This document shows, in pieces, positions 17,699 through 26,846 of a stretch of 64,000 nt of DNA. Both the position numbers and the translations under genes were made by a program. This stretch comes from Microbacterium hominis NBRC 15708 (GTDB taxonomy: Bacteria > Actinomycetota > Actinomycetes > Actinomycetales > Microbacteriaceae), in NCBI RefSeq assembly GCF_001592125.1, contig NZ_BCWI01000015.1:21356-85355 (forward strand). The letters run 5' to 3'. Positions within the stretch are counted from its first letter, which is position 1; each line of letters begins with the position of its first letter. The notes below the pieces were generated by a model. That model saw only the letters and a program-made list of their open reading frames with translations. It made no database searches and was not told the DNA's origin.

Positions 17699-17849
17699 AT
17701 GAACTACCTCTGCTGTGTGTCGGTCGACCCCGCCGGGGAGGCGGAGTCCAGACCGCTATCTTGACCCCGGCATCCGGAATTCACCCCGTCATCGCGTTTT
17801 TTGTAACGAGAATGAAACCCGGGACCAGCGATCTTGGATCGCCGTTCCG

Positions 17850-18536
17850 TCACGAGGCGCCGCGGTCGCCGTCCGTCCCGGTGAGCAGCCCGTCGGCGCG
17901 CGCGACCCGCGCGATCTCGACCTTCGTGTGCACCGGGCGACCCACCGCCGCGTACTTCGCCTTGACGCGATTGAGGTACTTGCGGGCGGTGTCCTCCCGC
18001 ACGCCGATGCGTTCGGCGACCTCGCCGATCGTGTGGCCGGCGCCGTAGAGCACGACGAGCCGCTCCTCCTGGGGACTCAGCGCGGGCCGCACGGGCAGCG
18101 CCGCGAGAACCGCGCGTGCGCGGGGGGACCAGGCGCGTGCGCGGCGGCGCACGGCGTCGATGACGGCGAGCACGACCCGCTCAGATTCGAGGGAGGACAC
18201 GATGCCGTCCACCCCGGCATCCCTCAGCACGCACATCGTGCGATCGCCCGCGCCCGGCACCAGGGCGACCACGCGCAGCCCGGCGGCGCGACAGGCGGCG
18301 AGCGCTTCGAGTTCCGGTCCGTCGGCCAGCGACGCCGAGACGAGCAGGATCATCTGAGCCCGTGCCGCCCGATCGGTGCCCCGCAGCCGCATCGCGAGGT
18401 CGTGCAGCGACGCCGACTCGTCCACGACGCTCATGCCGAGACGCCGCGTCAGCAGCTCGCGAGCACGCCCGCGGCGCGCGCTCGACGCATCGACGATGGC
18501 GGCGCGCCGCAGCGCTCCCCCTCCCGGCTGGACCAT
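17850..18536 (-). CDS. LuxR-type HTH regulator, orphan
   Basis: 228 residues from the ATG at 18536 (GGAGAGGAG upstream). The C-terminal domain is a LuxR-type helix-turn-helix (LSPQEERLVVLYGAGHTIGEVAERIGVREDTARKYL). The N-terminal part looks receiver-like in layout (hydrophobic strands AAIVDASS, MILLVSAS, LRVVALVP, GIVSSLES) but the usual phospho-acceptor Asp is not evident, so phosphorylation is doubtful. No histidine kinase adjoins it. It lies 151 bases upstream of dppA, in the same direction, and diverges from the ABC exporter; either could be its target (inference). Confidence 0.8.
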   Translation of the reverse strand: MVQPGGGALRRAAIVDASSARRGRARELLTRRLGMSVVDESASLHDLAMRLRGTDRAARAQMILLVSASLADGPELEALAACRAAGLRVVALVPGAGDRTMCVLRDAGVDGIVSSLESERVVLAVIDAVRRRARAWSPRARAVLAALPVRPALSPQEERLVVLYGAGHTIGEVAERIGVREDTARKYLNRVKAKYAAVGRPVHTKVEIARVARADGLLTGTDGDRGAS

Positions 18537-18682
18537 CCCGACTCCTCTCCTCCCGTAAGTGAGAGTCCGAAACCACCGATCTGTGACGCGGTTCGGCGAG
18601 ATTCCTGCCGTGACGAATGTCATGGCGCGGTCGTGACGCCCGTGTGCGGCACGTCGCACCGGGCCGCGGCAGAGTCGGAGAC

Positions 18683-19588
18683 ATGGATCAGAACGAGGGA
18701 GTGCTCGCGGTGGATGCCGCGGGCCTGCGCAAGAGCTTCGGCAGCGTCCGAGCGGTGGAGAGCGTCGATCTGCGGGTGCGCCCGGGTGAGATCGTCGCCT
18801 TCCTGGGCCCGAACGGCGCGGGAAAGACGACGACGATCGACATGCTGCTGGGGCTCTCCGACCCCGACGGCGGCGCGGTGCGGGTGTTCGGTGAGAGCCC
18901 GCGGGCGGCGATCTCGCACGGACTGGTGTCGGCGGTGCTGCAGACCGGCGGCCTGCTGAAAGACATCACGGTGCGCGAGACGCTCGCTCTCACGGCGAGC
19001 CTGTTCGCCGACACGCGTCCGATCGAGGAGGTCATGCAGCGTGCGGGCATCAGTGAGCTCGGGAGTCGACGGGTCGGCCTGTGCTCGGGCGGCCAGCAGC
19101 AGCGGCTACGCTTCGCCATGGCGCTGCTCAGCGACCCCGGACTGCTGATCCTCGACGAGCCGACCACCGGCATGGATGTCGAGGGGCGTCGCGCGTTCTG
19201 GAGCGCGATCCGCTCCGACGCCGCCCGCGGCCGCACGGTGCTGTTCGCGACCCACTACCTCGACGAGGCCGACGAGTACGCCGACCGCATCGTGCTCATG
19301 AGCCGCGGCCGCATCGTGGCCGACGGCTCCACCGCCGAGATCAAGAACCTCGTGTCGGGACGCATCGTGCGTGCCACCCTGCCGGGCGCCGACCCGGCGC
19401 GCCTCGCCGCCCATCCCGCCGTCGACGACGTCGAGTTCGCCGGCGACCGCATCAGCATCCACACGAAGGACTCGGATGCCGTCGCCCGTCACCTCCTCAC
19501 CGAGACCGCGGCCCGCGACATCGAGATCACGTCCCAGAACCTCGAGAGCGTCTTCCTCGCGCTCACCTCCGAAGGAGCCCCCGCATGA
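18683..19588 (+). CDS. ABC exporter ATPase, drug-type (DrrA-like)
   Basis: 301 residues: Walker A GPNGAGKTTT, signature CSGGQQQRL (first residue Cys instead of Leu/Ser), Walker B LLILDEPTTGMD and switch HYLDEADEYADRI. The C-terminal extension after about 215 is typical of ATPases serving ABC-2 permeases. The start ATG has GGAG four bases upstream. The stop overlaps the permease start as ATGA. With the following permease, kinase and response regulator it makes a four-gene export and sensing unit. Confidence 0.92.
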   Translation: MDQNEGVLAVDAAGLRKSFGSVRAVESVDLRVRPGEIVAFLGPNGAGKTTTIDMLLGLSDPDGGAVRVFGESPRAAISHGLVSAVLQTGGLLKDITVRETLALTASLFADTRPIEEVMQRAGISELGSRRVGLCSGGQQQRLRFAMALLSDPGLLILDEPTTGMDVEGRRAFWSAIRSDAARGRTVLFATHYLDEADEYADRIVLMSRGRIVADGSTAEIKNLVSGRIVRATLPGADPARLAAHPAVDDVEFAGDRISIHTKDSDAVARHLLTETAARDIEITSQNLESVFLALTSEGAPA

Positions 19589-20418
19589 GCACCGCATCCA
19601 CCGCGCCGACCGCGCTGTCGACCGATCGCGTCACCCTCGCCCGGCGGGTGCCGCCGCTCGGCGGCTTCAACCTGACCTATCTGGGCATCGAGCTGAAGCG
19701 CCGCCTGCGCAATCGCCGGACGCTCTTCTTCACGATCGCGTTCCCCGTCGTGATGTACGTCATCATCGGCCTGCGGCTGCGCGACGAACAGCTGACGGCG
19801 ACGCCCGTCGCCGACGGCGGTGTCTCCGTCGCGGCCTACATCATGGTGTCGATGGCGATGTACGGCGCCATGATGTCGGCCACCCAGACGGGCGCCGCCG
19901 TCGCGCTCGAGCGCACGCAGGGGTGGAGCCGCCAGCTGCGCCTCACCCCGCTGAACCCGCTCGTCAACATCATCATCAAGATGATCGCGGGCATGGTGCT
20001 GGGCCTGCTCGCCGTGGTCGCGACCTACGCGGCCGGCGCGATCAGCGGCATCCAGCTCAGCGCCGGGCAGTGGATCGGCACGGGCCTGGTGGGCTGGGTG
20101 CTCGCGAGCGCCGTGTTCACGACGCTCGGCCTCTTCGTCGGCTACCTCATGCCGAGCGAGAACGCCGCCCAGGTGACGAGCCTCATCGTCGTCTTCCTGT
20201 CGTTCCTCGGAGGCCTGTTCTACCCGCTGAGCAGCATGCCCGACTTCATGCAGACGATCGCGAAGTTCACACCGGTGTACGGCATCGGAGAGCTCGCCCG
20301 CTCGCCTCTGACCGGGGAGAGCTTCGACGCCATGTGGCTCATCAACGCCTTGGTGTGGCTGGTCGTGTTCGTCGCGGGGACGACCTGGGCGTTCCGGCGC
20401 GACACGAAGCGCGTGTGA
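19585..20418 (+). CDS. ABC-2 type permease
   Basis: 277 residues with six hydrophobic helices, beginning with the cytoplasmic segment LGIELKRRLRNRRTLFFTIAFP and containing the ABC-2 feature of a long loop before helix 2. The C-terminal half holds the stretch FLGGLFYPLSSMPDFMQ typical of ABC-2 exporters. It pairs with the ATPase that overlaps its start. Exports a drug, lipid or peptide; the substrate is not readable. Confidence 0.9.
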   Translation: MSTASTAPTALSTDRVTLARRVPPLGGFNLTYLGIELKRRLRNRRTLFFTIAFPVVMYVIIGLRLRDEQLTATPVADGGVSVAAYIMVSMAMYGAMMSATQTGAAVALERTQGWSRQLRLTPLNPLVNIIIKMIAGMVLGLLAVVATYAAGAISGIQLSAGQWIGTGLVGWVLASAVFTTLGLFVGYLMPSENAAQVTSLIVVFLSFLGGLFYPLSSMPDFMQTIAKFTPVYGIGELARSPLTGESFDAMWLINALVWLVVFVAGTTWAFRRDTKRV

Positions 20419-20433
20419 GAGGCGCGCCCTACA

Positions 20434-21606
20434 GTGAAGTCCGTGAGCGCGACGCGAGACGATCTCGACGGGACCGGGTGGGACGTTCCCCCGGTCTCCG
20501 CCTCGTCGGCCGCACCGACGCCCCGTGAGGTCCTGACCGCCCGCGCCGCCCGCGGCTGGTACGTCGGCGCGTCGATCTCGCTCATCTGGTTGTTCATCGT
20601 GGCCACCGAGGCCGTCGCGGCGGCCGACACGGCGGTGTCGAGCGCCGTCGTGATCGCCCTGCTGGTGTGCTTCGCGGCATCCTTCCTGATCGCCGTCCCC
20701 GTCTCGCGCCTTCTGCCCCTGCGCCTTCGGCTGCTTCCGGCGGCCTGGCTGTTCGTGCTCTCCTTCAGCCTGTTCCCCTGGATCGGCTGGGACGTCCGCG
20801 GCGTCTGGAGCTACGTGGGCGTCGCGATCGGCATGGCCGTGGTCCGGCTGCGCACGACCTGGCTGCTGCTGCTCGCGCTCGGAGCGGCATCCCTGATCGT
20901 CGGGGTGATCTCCGACGGCTGGACCGAGGGCGTGCTGTTCCTGCCCGCGATCATCGTCTCGGTCTCCGCGATGATGGCCGCGTTCGGACGCAACATCGCG
21001 GCCATGAACGCCCTCCGCGCGACCCGCGACCAGATGGCGGAGATGGCCTTGGAACGCGAACGCAGCCGCGTCGCGCGCGACCTGCACGACATCCTCGGCC
21101 ACTCGCTCACGGTCATCACGGTGAAATCCGAGCTCGCCGGACGCCTGATCGACGTCGATCCGGCACGGGCACGGGGGGAGATCGGCGAAGTCGAGGCCCT
21201 CGCCCGCGGGGCTCTCGCCGATGTGCGCACCACCGTCGCCGGCTACCGCGGGGTCAGCGTCGCGGGCGAGCTCGCCGCTGCGCGGGCGGCGCTGGATGCC
21301 GCGGGCATCGCGGCCGAGCTGCCCACCGCCACCGAGAACGTCCCCGCCGAGCGCCGCGAACTGGCCGGCTGGATCGTGCGCGAAGGTGTGACCAACGTGA
21401 TCCGCCATGCGCAGGCGTCGCGGTGCCGCGTGCGCCTGAGCGCGCGCAGCGTCAGCATCGAGGACGACGGGGTGGGCCCGGCATCCGCAGCGACCGCCGC
21501 CGGCACCGGGCTGATCGGCCTGCGCGAACGGGTGGAGGCCGCCGGCGGACGCCTCACGCTCGGACGCAGCGACCTCGGCGGGTTCCTCCTGCGGGTGACG
21601 CTGTGA
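20434..21606 (+). CDS. Sensor histidine kinase, DesK/NarL-partner type
   Basis: 390 residues from a GTG; a GTG nine bases further is an alternative. About five transmembrane helices (45-180) with little extracellular sequence, a coiled linker, then the HisKA_3 domain with ERSRVARDLHDILGHSL, phospho-acceptor His218, and a HATPase_c domain with VREGVTNVIRHAQAS (N box) and EDDGVGP, GTGLIGLRER. It is 15 bases after the permease and its stop overlaps the response regulator. Membrane-embedded sensors without an external domain often respond to envelope or substrate effects through the partner transporter. Confidence 0.92.
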   Translation: MKSVSATRDDLDGTGWDVPPVSASSAAPTPREVLTARAARGWYVGASISLIWLFIVATEAVAAADTAVSSAVVIALLVCFAASFLIAVPVSRLLPLRLRLLPAAWLFVLSFSLFPWIGWDVRGVWSYVGVAIGMAVVRLRTTWLLLLALGAASLIVGVISDGWTEGVLFLPAIIVSVSAMMAAFGRNIAAMNALRATRDQMAEMALERERSRVARDLHDILGHSLTVITVKSELAGRLIDVDPARARGEIGEVEALARGALADVRTTVAGYRGVSVAGELAAARAALDAAGIAAELPTATENVPAERRELAGWIVREGVTNVIRHAQASRCRVRLSARSVSIEDDGVGPASAATAAGTGLIGLRERVEAAGGRLTLGRSDLGGFLLRVTL

Positions 21607-22208
21607 TCCGGCTGCTCATCGCCGATGACCAGGCGCTCGTGCGCGGCGCGCTCTCCGCCCTGCTCGGACTCGAGCCCGACATCGAGGTGGTCGCCGAGGT
21701 GGGTCGCGGCGACGAGGTGGTGGATGCCGCGGTGCGCTCGGCCGCCGACGTCGCGCTGCTGGACATCGAGATGCCCGGGATGGACGGGATCGCGGCGGCA
21801 TCCGCGCTGCGCAGCGCACGACCCGCGTGCCGGGCGCTCATCGTGACCACCTTCGGGCGACCGGGGTACCTGACGCGCGCGATGCGGGCGGGAGCGGCCG
21901 GCTTCGTGGTCAAGGACACACCGGCCGCACAGCTCGCCGACGCCGTGCGCCGCGTGTCGCAGGGGCTGCGGGTGGTCGACCCGGCCCTCGCCGCCGACTC
22001 GCTCGCGCAGGGGGAGTCGCCGCTCACGGGCCGAGAGACCGACGTGCTCTCCGTCGCGCGTACCGGCGGCTCGATCGCCGACATCGCGCAGATGCTGCAC
22101 TTGAGCGAGGGCACCGTCCGCAATCACCTCTCCAGCGCGATCGGCAAGACGGGGGCCCGCAATCGCGCCGATGCCGTGCGGATCGCCGACGAGAACGGCT
22201 GGCTCTAG
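21603..22208 (+). CDS. LuxR-family response regulator
   Basis: 201 residues from GTG 21603 overlapping the kinase stop (GTGA). The receiver has acidic residues IADDQ at 7-10, the phospho-acceptor Asp54 in LLDIEMPG, Thr near 83 (IVTTF) and Lys near 103 (VVKDTP). The C-terminal LuxR HTH reads LTGRETDVLSVARTGGSIADIAQMLHLS. It probably controls the upstream ABC exporter genes. The 3' end overlaps the convergent MarR gene by four bases (CTAG). Confidence 0.94.
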   Translation: MIRLLIADDQALVRGALSALLGLEPDIEVVAEVGRGDEVVDAAVRSAADVALLDIEMPGMDGIAAASALRSARPACRALIVTTFGRPGYLTRAMRAGAAGFVVKDTPAAQLADAVRRVSQGLRVVDPALAADSLAQGESPLTGRETDVLSVARTGGSIADIAQMLHLSEGTVRNHLSSAIGKTGARNRADAVRIADENGWL

Positions 22209-22648
22209 CCGCGCAGCGAACGGATCATCGCGGCGAGCAGGCGCAGCGCCTCATCGCGGTCGTCCGCGTCGAGACCGTCCAGCATGCGATCCTCCACCGA
22301 GCGCACGGCGGTGCTGGCGGCGGCCAGCGCGGTGCGGCCGCGATCGGTGATCGTGGCGGGGAGCACCTTGCCGCTGACGGGGGTGTCGGGCCGCGAGATC
22401 TCACCGTCGCGCTCGAGCTTCTGCAGCAGCACGTTCATGGTCTGGCGGGTGACGAAGGTGCCGCGGGCCAGATCAGAGTTCGACAGGCCGGGGCGCTGTG
22501 CCAGCAGCTCGAGGCACGCGTAGTGGGTGACGTTCATCCCGAGCGGTCGCAGTACGTCCTCCATCGCGGCCCGGAGGGCGCTGGCTGCCTCTTTGAGGCG
22601 ATAGCCGACGGAGGTCGGCAGATCGATGGCGGGAAGGCGTTGACTCAT
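22205..22648 (-). CDS. MarR-family repressor
   Basis: 147 residues with the MarR winged helix: VTHYACLELLAQRPGLSNSDLARGTFVTRQTMNVLLQKLERDGEI, the wing near DTPVSGKVLPATITDRG, and dimerising helices at both ends. It diverges from the broken VOC gene at 22707, and the 58-base gap holds two identical palindromes, one of which overlaps its own start codon, so it probably represses itself and the VOC gene. Confidence 0.92.
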   Translation of the reverse strand: MSQRLPAIDLPTSVGYRLKEAASALRAAMEDVLRPLGMNVTHYACLELLAQRPGLSNSDLARGTFVTRQTMNVLLQKLERDGEISRPDTPVSGKVLPATITDRGRTALAAASTAVRSVEDRMLDGLDADDRDEALRLLAAMIRSLRG

Positions 22649-22689
22649 GTCAGTATCCTGACATACAGTTGCATGTCAGATAACTGACA
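22648..22689. promoter_or_regulatory. Paired MarR operators
   Basis: Two copies of the perfect palindrome TGTCAG-N4-CTGACA lie at 22648-22663 and 22674-22689, 26 bp centre to centre, filling the gap between the divergent MarR and VOC genes. The first touches the MarR start codon. Palindromes of this length and position are the expected MarR dimer sites. Confidence 0.75.
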
Positions 22690-22706
22690 CACGAGAGGAC
22701 GATCCC

Positions 22707-23075
22707 ATGCCCGCCACCGGCCCCGACTTCATTTCCCTGCAGGTTCGCGACCTCGCCGCATCCCAGGCGTTCTACGAGAGCTTCCTCGGCCTCGTGCGCT
22801 CACCGGCCGGACCGCCCCACGCCGTCGTGTTCACGACGACGCCGATCGCGTTCGCCGTGCGCGACATCGTCGATGACGCCGTCCGGGATGCCGCCACCCC
22901 GCCGGGGGCGGGCATCGCCCTCTAGCTGCACGCGACCGAGGTGCAGCAGATCCACGACGCCCTGGTCGCCGCCGGCCACGAGATCGTCGCGGCGCCGATC
23001 GACGGCCCGTTCGGCCGCACCTTCACGTTCGTCGACCCGGACGGTTACCGCATCACGCTGCACGACCGCGCCTGA
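22707..23075 (+). pseudogene. VOC family protein gene with in-frame stop codon
   Basis: The frame opens as a VOC protein (FISLQVRDLAASQAFYESFLGL), meets TAG at 22923-22925, and continues in the same frame to a second stop at 23073 with the expected C-terminal half (HDALVAAGHEIV, then FVDPDGYRITLHD). Related proteins have Trp at this place (IALWLH-type sequence), so a single TGG to TAG change explains the break. Full length would be 122 residues. The 72-residue fragment lacks half of the fold. A sequencing error or stop readthrough are the alternatives. The promoter holds two MarR operators. Confidence 0.8.
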
Positions 23076-23101
23076 CCGGCGAGGCCGCGGGGATGCCGCC
23101 G

Positions 23102-23485
23102 TCAGCGCAGTCCGAAGTGGTCGAGCTCGGCGTCGTCCAGCATCCGCGAGCGGATGAGGAAGCGCATCCCCGTCGGACCCTCGACGCTGAAGCCGGCCCC
23201 GCGGCCCGGGACGACGTCGATCGTGAGGTGCGTGTACTTCCAGTACGCGAACTGCGCCTCGGACATGAACACCTCGATCGGATCGTCCAGTCCCACGTCG
23301 AGGTCGCCGAGCCTGATGTCCGACGGCCCCGTCAGGAACATGCCGACGGGGTAGCACATCGGTGCGCTGCCGTCGCAGCATCCGCCGGACTGGTGGAACA
23401 TGAGCTTCCCGTGCTGCGCCGTCAGCCGGCGCAGCAGTGCCGCCGCAGCATCCGTGACCGCGACGCGACTGACAGTGGTGGTCAT
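23102..23485 (-). CDS. DUF779 protein paired with aldehyde dehydrogenase
   Basis: 127 residues matching DUF779: AALLRRLTAQHGKLMFHQSGGCCDGSAPMC near 17-45, with three cysteines and a His (HQSGGCCDGSAPMCYP) that suggest metal binding, and IDVVPGRGAGFSVEGPTG in the C-terminal part. Biochemical role unknown. It follows the aldehyde dehydrogenase by 83 bases in the same direction, an association seen widely in bacteria, so a helper function for aldehyde oxidation is likely (inference). Confidence 0.88.
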   Translation of the reverse strand: MTTTVSRVAVTDAAAALLRRLTAQHGKLMFHQSGGCCDGSAPMCYPVGMFLTGPSDIRLGDLDVGLDDPIEVFMSEAQFAYWKYTHLTIDVVPGRGAGFSVEGPTGMRFLIRSRMLDDAELDHFGLR

Positions 23486-23568
23486 CGCTCGACCTTTCCC
23501 TCCGGAGATGATCCGGCGCCCGAGACGCGCGTGCGTCCCGTGCGCCGGATCGTCTTCGGCGACGCGGC

Positions 23569-25116
23569 TCAGAAGAAGCCCATCGCTCCTTCGGCGTACG
23601 ACACCAGCAGGTTCTTGGTCTGCTGGTAGTGATCGAGCATCTTGAGGTGGTTCTCGCGACCGATGCCCGACTGCTTGTACCCGCCGAACGCGGCGTGCGC
23701 CGGGTACTGGTGGTAGGTGTTCGTCCAGACGCGACCCGCCTCGATGCTGCGCCCCGCGCGGTACATCGTGTCGGCCGAGCGGCTCCACACCCCCGCGCCG
23801 AGGCCGTAGAGGGTGTCGTTGGCGGTGTGGATGGCGTCGTCGAACCCGTCGAAGCTGGTCACCGAGACGACGGGGCCGAAGATCTCCTCCTGGAAGATGC
23901 GCATGCTGTTCTGGCCCTCGAACACCGTCGGCGCCACGTAGTAGCCTCCGCTGAGCTCGCCGCCGAGGTCCACCCGCTCGCCGCCGGCGAGGAGCTTCGC
24001 GCCCTCCGCCTTGCCGATCTCGATGTAGCTGAGGATCTTCTCGAGCTGGTCGTTGGAGGCCTGCGCGCCGATCATGGTGGCCGGATCCAGCGGGTTTCCC
24101 TGGATGATCTTGCCGACGCGCTCCAGGCCGTCGCCGAGGAACTGGTCGTAGATCGAGCGCTGGATGAGCGCGCGCGACGGGCACGTGCACACCTCGCCCT
24201 GGTTGAGCGCGAAGAACGTGAAGCCCTCCAGCGCCTTGTCGTAGTAGGCGTCCTTCTGCCGCGCGACGTCTTCGAAGAAGATGTTCGCGCTCTTGCCGCC
24301 GAGCTCCAGGGTGACCGGGATGAGGTTCTGCGACGCGTACTGCATGATGAGACGGCCCGTGGTGGTCTCGCCCGTGAACGCGACCTTGCGGATGCGCTTG
24401 TGCTGCGCGAGCGGTGCGCCGGCCTCGATGCCGAAACCGTTGACGATGTTCACGACGCCCGCCGGCAGCAGGTCGCCGATGATGTCGAACAGGAACAGGA
24501 TGGATGCCGGGGTCTGCTCGGCCGGCTTGAGGACGACGCAGTTGCCGGCGGCGAGCGCGGGGGCGAGCTTCCACGTGGCCATCAGCAGCGGGAAGTTCCA
24601 CGGGATGATCTGGCCCACCACACCCAGCGGCTCGTGGAAGTGGTACGCGACGGTGTCCTCGTCGATCTGGCTGAGCGTGCCCTCCTGGGCGCGCAGGACG
24701 CCGGCGAAGTAGCGGAAGTGGTCTATCGCCAGCGGGATGTCGGCGGCCAGCGTCTCGCGCACCGGCTTGCCGTTCTCCCACGTCTCGGCGACGGCGATCT
24801 TCTCGAGGTTCGCCTCGATGCGGTCGGCGATCTTGTTGAGGATGTTCGCGCGGTCGGCGGGCGTCGTCTTCTTCCACGACTCGAACGCCTTCCACGCAAC
24901 GTCGACGGCGCGGTCGATGTCCTCCGCGGTGCCGCGCCCGACCTCGGTGAACGGCTTGCCGGTAACCGGCGTGATGTTCTCGAAGTACTGGCCCTTGATG
25001 GGCTCGACGAACTCGCCGCCGATGTAGTGCCCGTACCGCGGACGGTACTCGGCGATCGCGCCGCGCTGGCCCGGAGCGGCGTAGACGCTCGAGACGCCCT
25101 CTTCGACGATGGTCAT
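23569..25116 (-). CDS. Aldehyde dehydrogenase, NAD-dependent (ExaC/AldB-like)
   Basis: Oxidises aliphatic aldehydes to acids. The 515-residue protein has the ALDH motifs in order: [19 protein letters not shown], nucleotide-binding FTGETTTG near 247-254 (this type has GETTTG), ELGGKS with general base Glu271, catalytic Cys310 in GEVCTCPSR, and the C-terminal EIFGPVVSV. Two cysteines flank one residue at the active site (CTC). Length and the DUF779 partner match the ExaC/AldB group using acetaldehyde and similar. The ATG at 25116 has GGAGA upstream. Confidence 0.93.
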   Translation of the reverse strand: MTIVEEGVSSVYAAPGQRGAIAEYRPRYGHYIGGEFVEPIKGQYFENITPVTGKPFTEVGRGTAEDIDRAVDVAWKAFESWKKTTPADRANILNKIADRIEANLEKIAVAETWENGKPVRETLAADIPLAIDHFRYFAGVLRAQEGTLSQIDEDTVAYHFHEPLGVVGQIIPWNFPLLMATWKLAPALAAGNCVVLKPAEQTPASILFLFDIIGDLLPAGVVNIVNGFGIEAGAPLAQHKRIRKVAFTGETTTGRLIMQYASQNLIPVTLELGGKSANIFFEDVARQKDAYYDKALEGFTFFALNQGEVCTCPSRALIQRSIYDQFLGDGLERVGKIIQGNPLDPATMIGAQASNDQLEKILSYIEIGKAEGAKLLAGGERVDLGGELSGGYYVAPTVFEGQNSMRIFQEEIFGPVVSVTSFDGFDDAIHTANDTLYGLGAGVWSRSADTMYRAGRSIEAGRVWTNTYHQYPAHAAFGGYKQSGIGRENHLKMLDHYQQTKNLLVSYAEGAMGFF

Positions 25117-25184
25117 GATGTCTCCTTCGACAGTGCATGGTCCGCGGCATCCCTCGCCGCGTTCGGATGCGCTGACGCTACGCA

Positions 25185-25207
25185 CCGCAACGTTGCATCG
25201 CGTTGCG
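25185..25207. promoter_or_regulatory. Candidate operator upstream of aldehyde dehydrogenase
   Basis: The perfect 10-bp palindrome GCAACGTTGC (25187-25196) is followed by a further GTTGCG half-site at 25202-25207, about 70 bases before the aldehyde dehydrogenase start. The rest of the 244-base gap has a direct repeat GCGCCGCGGC-N-TCCGTCGCGAG and a GAGAAACC/GGTTTCTC inverted pair. The regulator is not known; the GAF protein at 29106 is a candidate. Confidence 0.4.
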
Positions 25208-25360
25208 CCGCGGCCTCCGTCGCGAGCTGCGCCGCGGCATCCGTCGCGAGACACACCTTGCGCATCGAGAAACCGCTGCGCGGGGTGCTTCTCGCTGTGC
25301 GAGTGGTTTCTCGCGGCGGCGGGGCGGGCGGGCGGCGGCGGGCGGGGCGGATGCCGGGGG

Positions 25361-25852
25361 TCAGTCGTGGGCGAGGGCGGCGAGCCAGCGGCGGGAGGCG
25401 TCGCGCAGGGCGTCGGCGTCGCCCGCGGGCAGGAGCGCGACCAGGCGGTGCTCGTTGGCGAGGTGCGCCGTGAACGCGCGGTCGATGAGATCGACGCCCT
25501 CGGGGGTGAGGCGCACGAGGCGCCGACGGCGGTCGTCGTCGGCATCCGTGCGGACGACGAGGCCGCGGTCGATCAGGCGGTCGACGCGCTTGGTGAGCCC
25601 GCCGGTGGTGACCATCGTGTGGTCGGCCAGTTCGCCCGCCGGCAGCTCGTACGGCGCACCGGCGCGGCGAAGGGATGCCAGGAGGTCGAACTCCGCCTCG
25701 CTCAGTCCGAACTGCGCGTAGACGGCGGTCAGCTCCGCCGTCAGCGCCGCGGCCAGACGATGGAGGCGGCCGATCACACCCTGCGGCGACGGATCGAGAT
25801 CGGGGCGTTCGCGGCGCCACTGCTCCTGGACGAGGTCGACGTGATCCTGCAC
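25361..25852 (-). CDS. MarR-family regulator
   Basis: 163 residues from GTG 25852; an in-frame extension to 25957 would run through the operators and the EamA start and is unlikely. The winged helix reads [50 protein letters not shown] with wing [17 protein letters not shown]. It diverges from the EamA exporter, and two palindromes between them are its probable binding sites. Confidence 0.9.
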   Translation of the reverse strand: MQDHVDLVQEQWRRERPDLDPSPQGVIGRLHRLAAALTAELTAVYAQFGLSEAEFDLLASLRRAGAPYELPAGELADHTMVTTGGLTKRVDRLIDRGLVVRTDADDDRRRRLVRLTPEGVDLIDRAFTAHLANEHRLVALLPAGDADALRDASRRWLAALAHD

Positions 25853-25866
25853 GCCGTCGACTTTAC

Positions 25867-25899
25867 CTTCCGCGGAAGCTATATTCTCTTCCGTGGAAG
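25867..25899. promoter_or_regulatory. Paired palindromic operators between MarR and EamA genes
   Basis: CTTCCGCGGAAG (perfect, 25867-25878) and CTTCCGTGGAAG (one mismatch, 25888-25899) lie 21 bp centre to centre, two helical turns, flanking TATATT, a good -10 for the EamA gene. A bound MarR dimer pair would block both divergent promoters. Confidence 0.75.
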
Positions 25900-25907
25900 A
25901 TAAAAGG

Positions 25908-26846
25908 ATGCGATGGGTTCTCGTGACGGCGATCGCCCCCGTCGCCTGGGGGAGCACCTACTTCGTGACGCGTCATCTGCTGCCGCCCGACGCGGCGCTG
26001 TGGGGCGCCGTGATCCGGTGCCTGCCGGCCGGGGTGCTGGTGCTCCTGGTCACCCGGCGACTGCCGCGCGGGGCGTGGTGGTGGCGGTCGGTCGTGCTCG
26101 GCGCGCTCACGGTCGGCGGGCTGAACGTCCTCGTCTACGTCGCCGCGCAGCGCCTGGCGACGAGCCTCGCGGCCACGATCATGTCGACGTCGGCCGCCGC
26201 GCTGATCGTGCTGAGCTGGATCGTCCTCGGCCAGCGCCCCGCCCTGCGCGCCGCCGCCGGAGCGGTGCTCGGCATCCTCGGCGTCGTCGTCATGCTGCAG
26301 CCGGGCGGCGGCGAGGCCGACGGCTGGGGCATCGCGGCATCCGTGCTGGCCATGCTCTCCTCGTCGCTGGGATTCGTCCTCACGCGCCGCTGGGGTGCCG
26401 ACATCCCGCCGCTGACGATGACGGCGTGGCAGCTCATCGCCGGCTCCCTCGTCGTCGCGCCTCTCGCGATCGCGGTCGAGGGCGCACCGCCCGCCCTGGA
26501 CGGACCGGCGCTGCTCGGGTTCGCGTACGTCATCCTCGTGGCCACGGCGATCGCCTACGCGGCGTGGTTCACGGGCCTCGCCCGCCTTCCCGGTGCGGTC
26601 GTCGGGGTGATCGGACTGCTCAACCCCGTCACCGGCGTGCTGCTCGGCGTGTGGCTCGCGCACGAACCGTTCGGACCCGCGCAGATGGTCGGCCTCGCGC
26701 TCGTCGTGGTGGGCGTGCTCGCCGGCACGCTGACGCGACCACGCACGGCGGCGATCGAGCCCGCGGAACCCACCGGACCCGCCTCACCCGGCCCCGCCTC
26801 ACCCGCCGCCGCGGAGCTCAGAGCCGGGAATCCACCGCCCGGGTGA
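25908..26846 (+). CDS. EamA/DMT family transporter
   Basis: 312 residues with ten hydrophobic helices in two EamA halves (VAWGSTYFVTRHLLP near 12-26; second half starts near 145), the typical drug/metabolite exporter layout, and a Pro/Ala-rich tail. The ATG at 25908 is favoured because GGAAG lies eight bases upstream; GTG 25893 is an alternative but falls inside an operator. Probably exports a metabolite or toxic compound sensed by the divergent MarR protein. The 3' end overlaps convergent malQ by 29 bases. Confidence 0.87.
   Translation: MRWVLVTAIAPVAWGSTYFVTRHLLPPDAALWGAVIRCLPAGVLVLLVTRRLPRGAWWWRSVVLGALTVGGLNVLVYVAAQRLATSLAATIMSTSAAALIVLSWIVLGQRPALRAAAGAVLGILGVVVMLQPGGGEADGWGIAASVLAMLSSSLGFVLTRRWGADIPPLTMTAWQLIAGSLVVAPLAIAVEGAPPALDGPALLGFAYVILVATAIAYAAWFTGLARLPGAVVGVIGLLNPVTGVLLGVWLAHEPFGPAQMVGLALVVVGVLAGTLTRPRTAAIEPAEPTGPASPGPASPAAAELRAGNPPPG

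Noticed and set aside
25853..25957. Longer start for the MarR gene at 25361
   Set aside because: It would cover the operators and the start of the divergent EamA gene.
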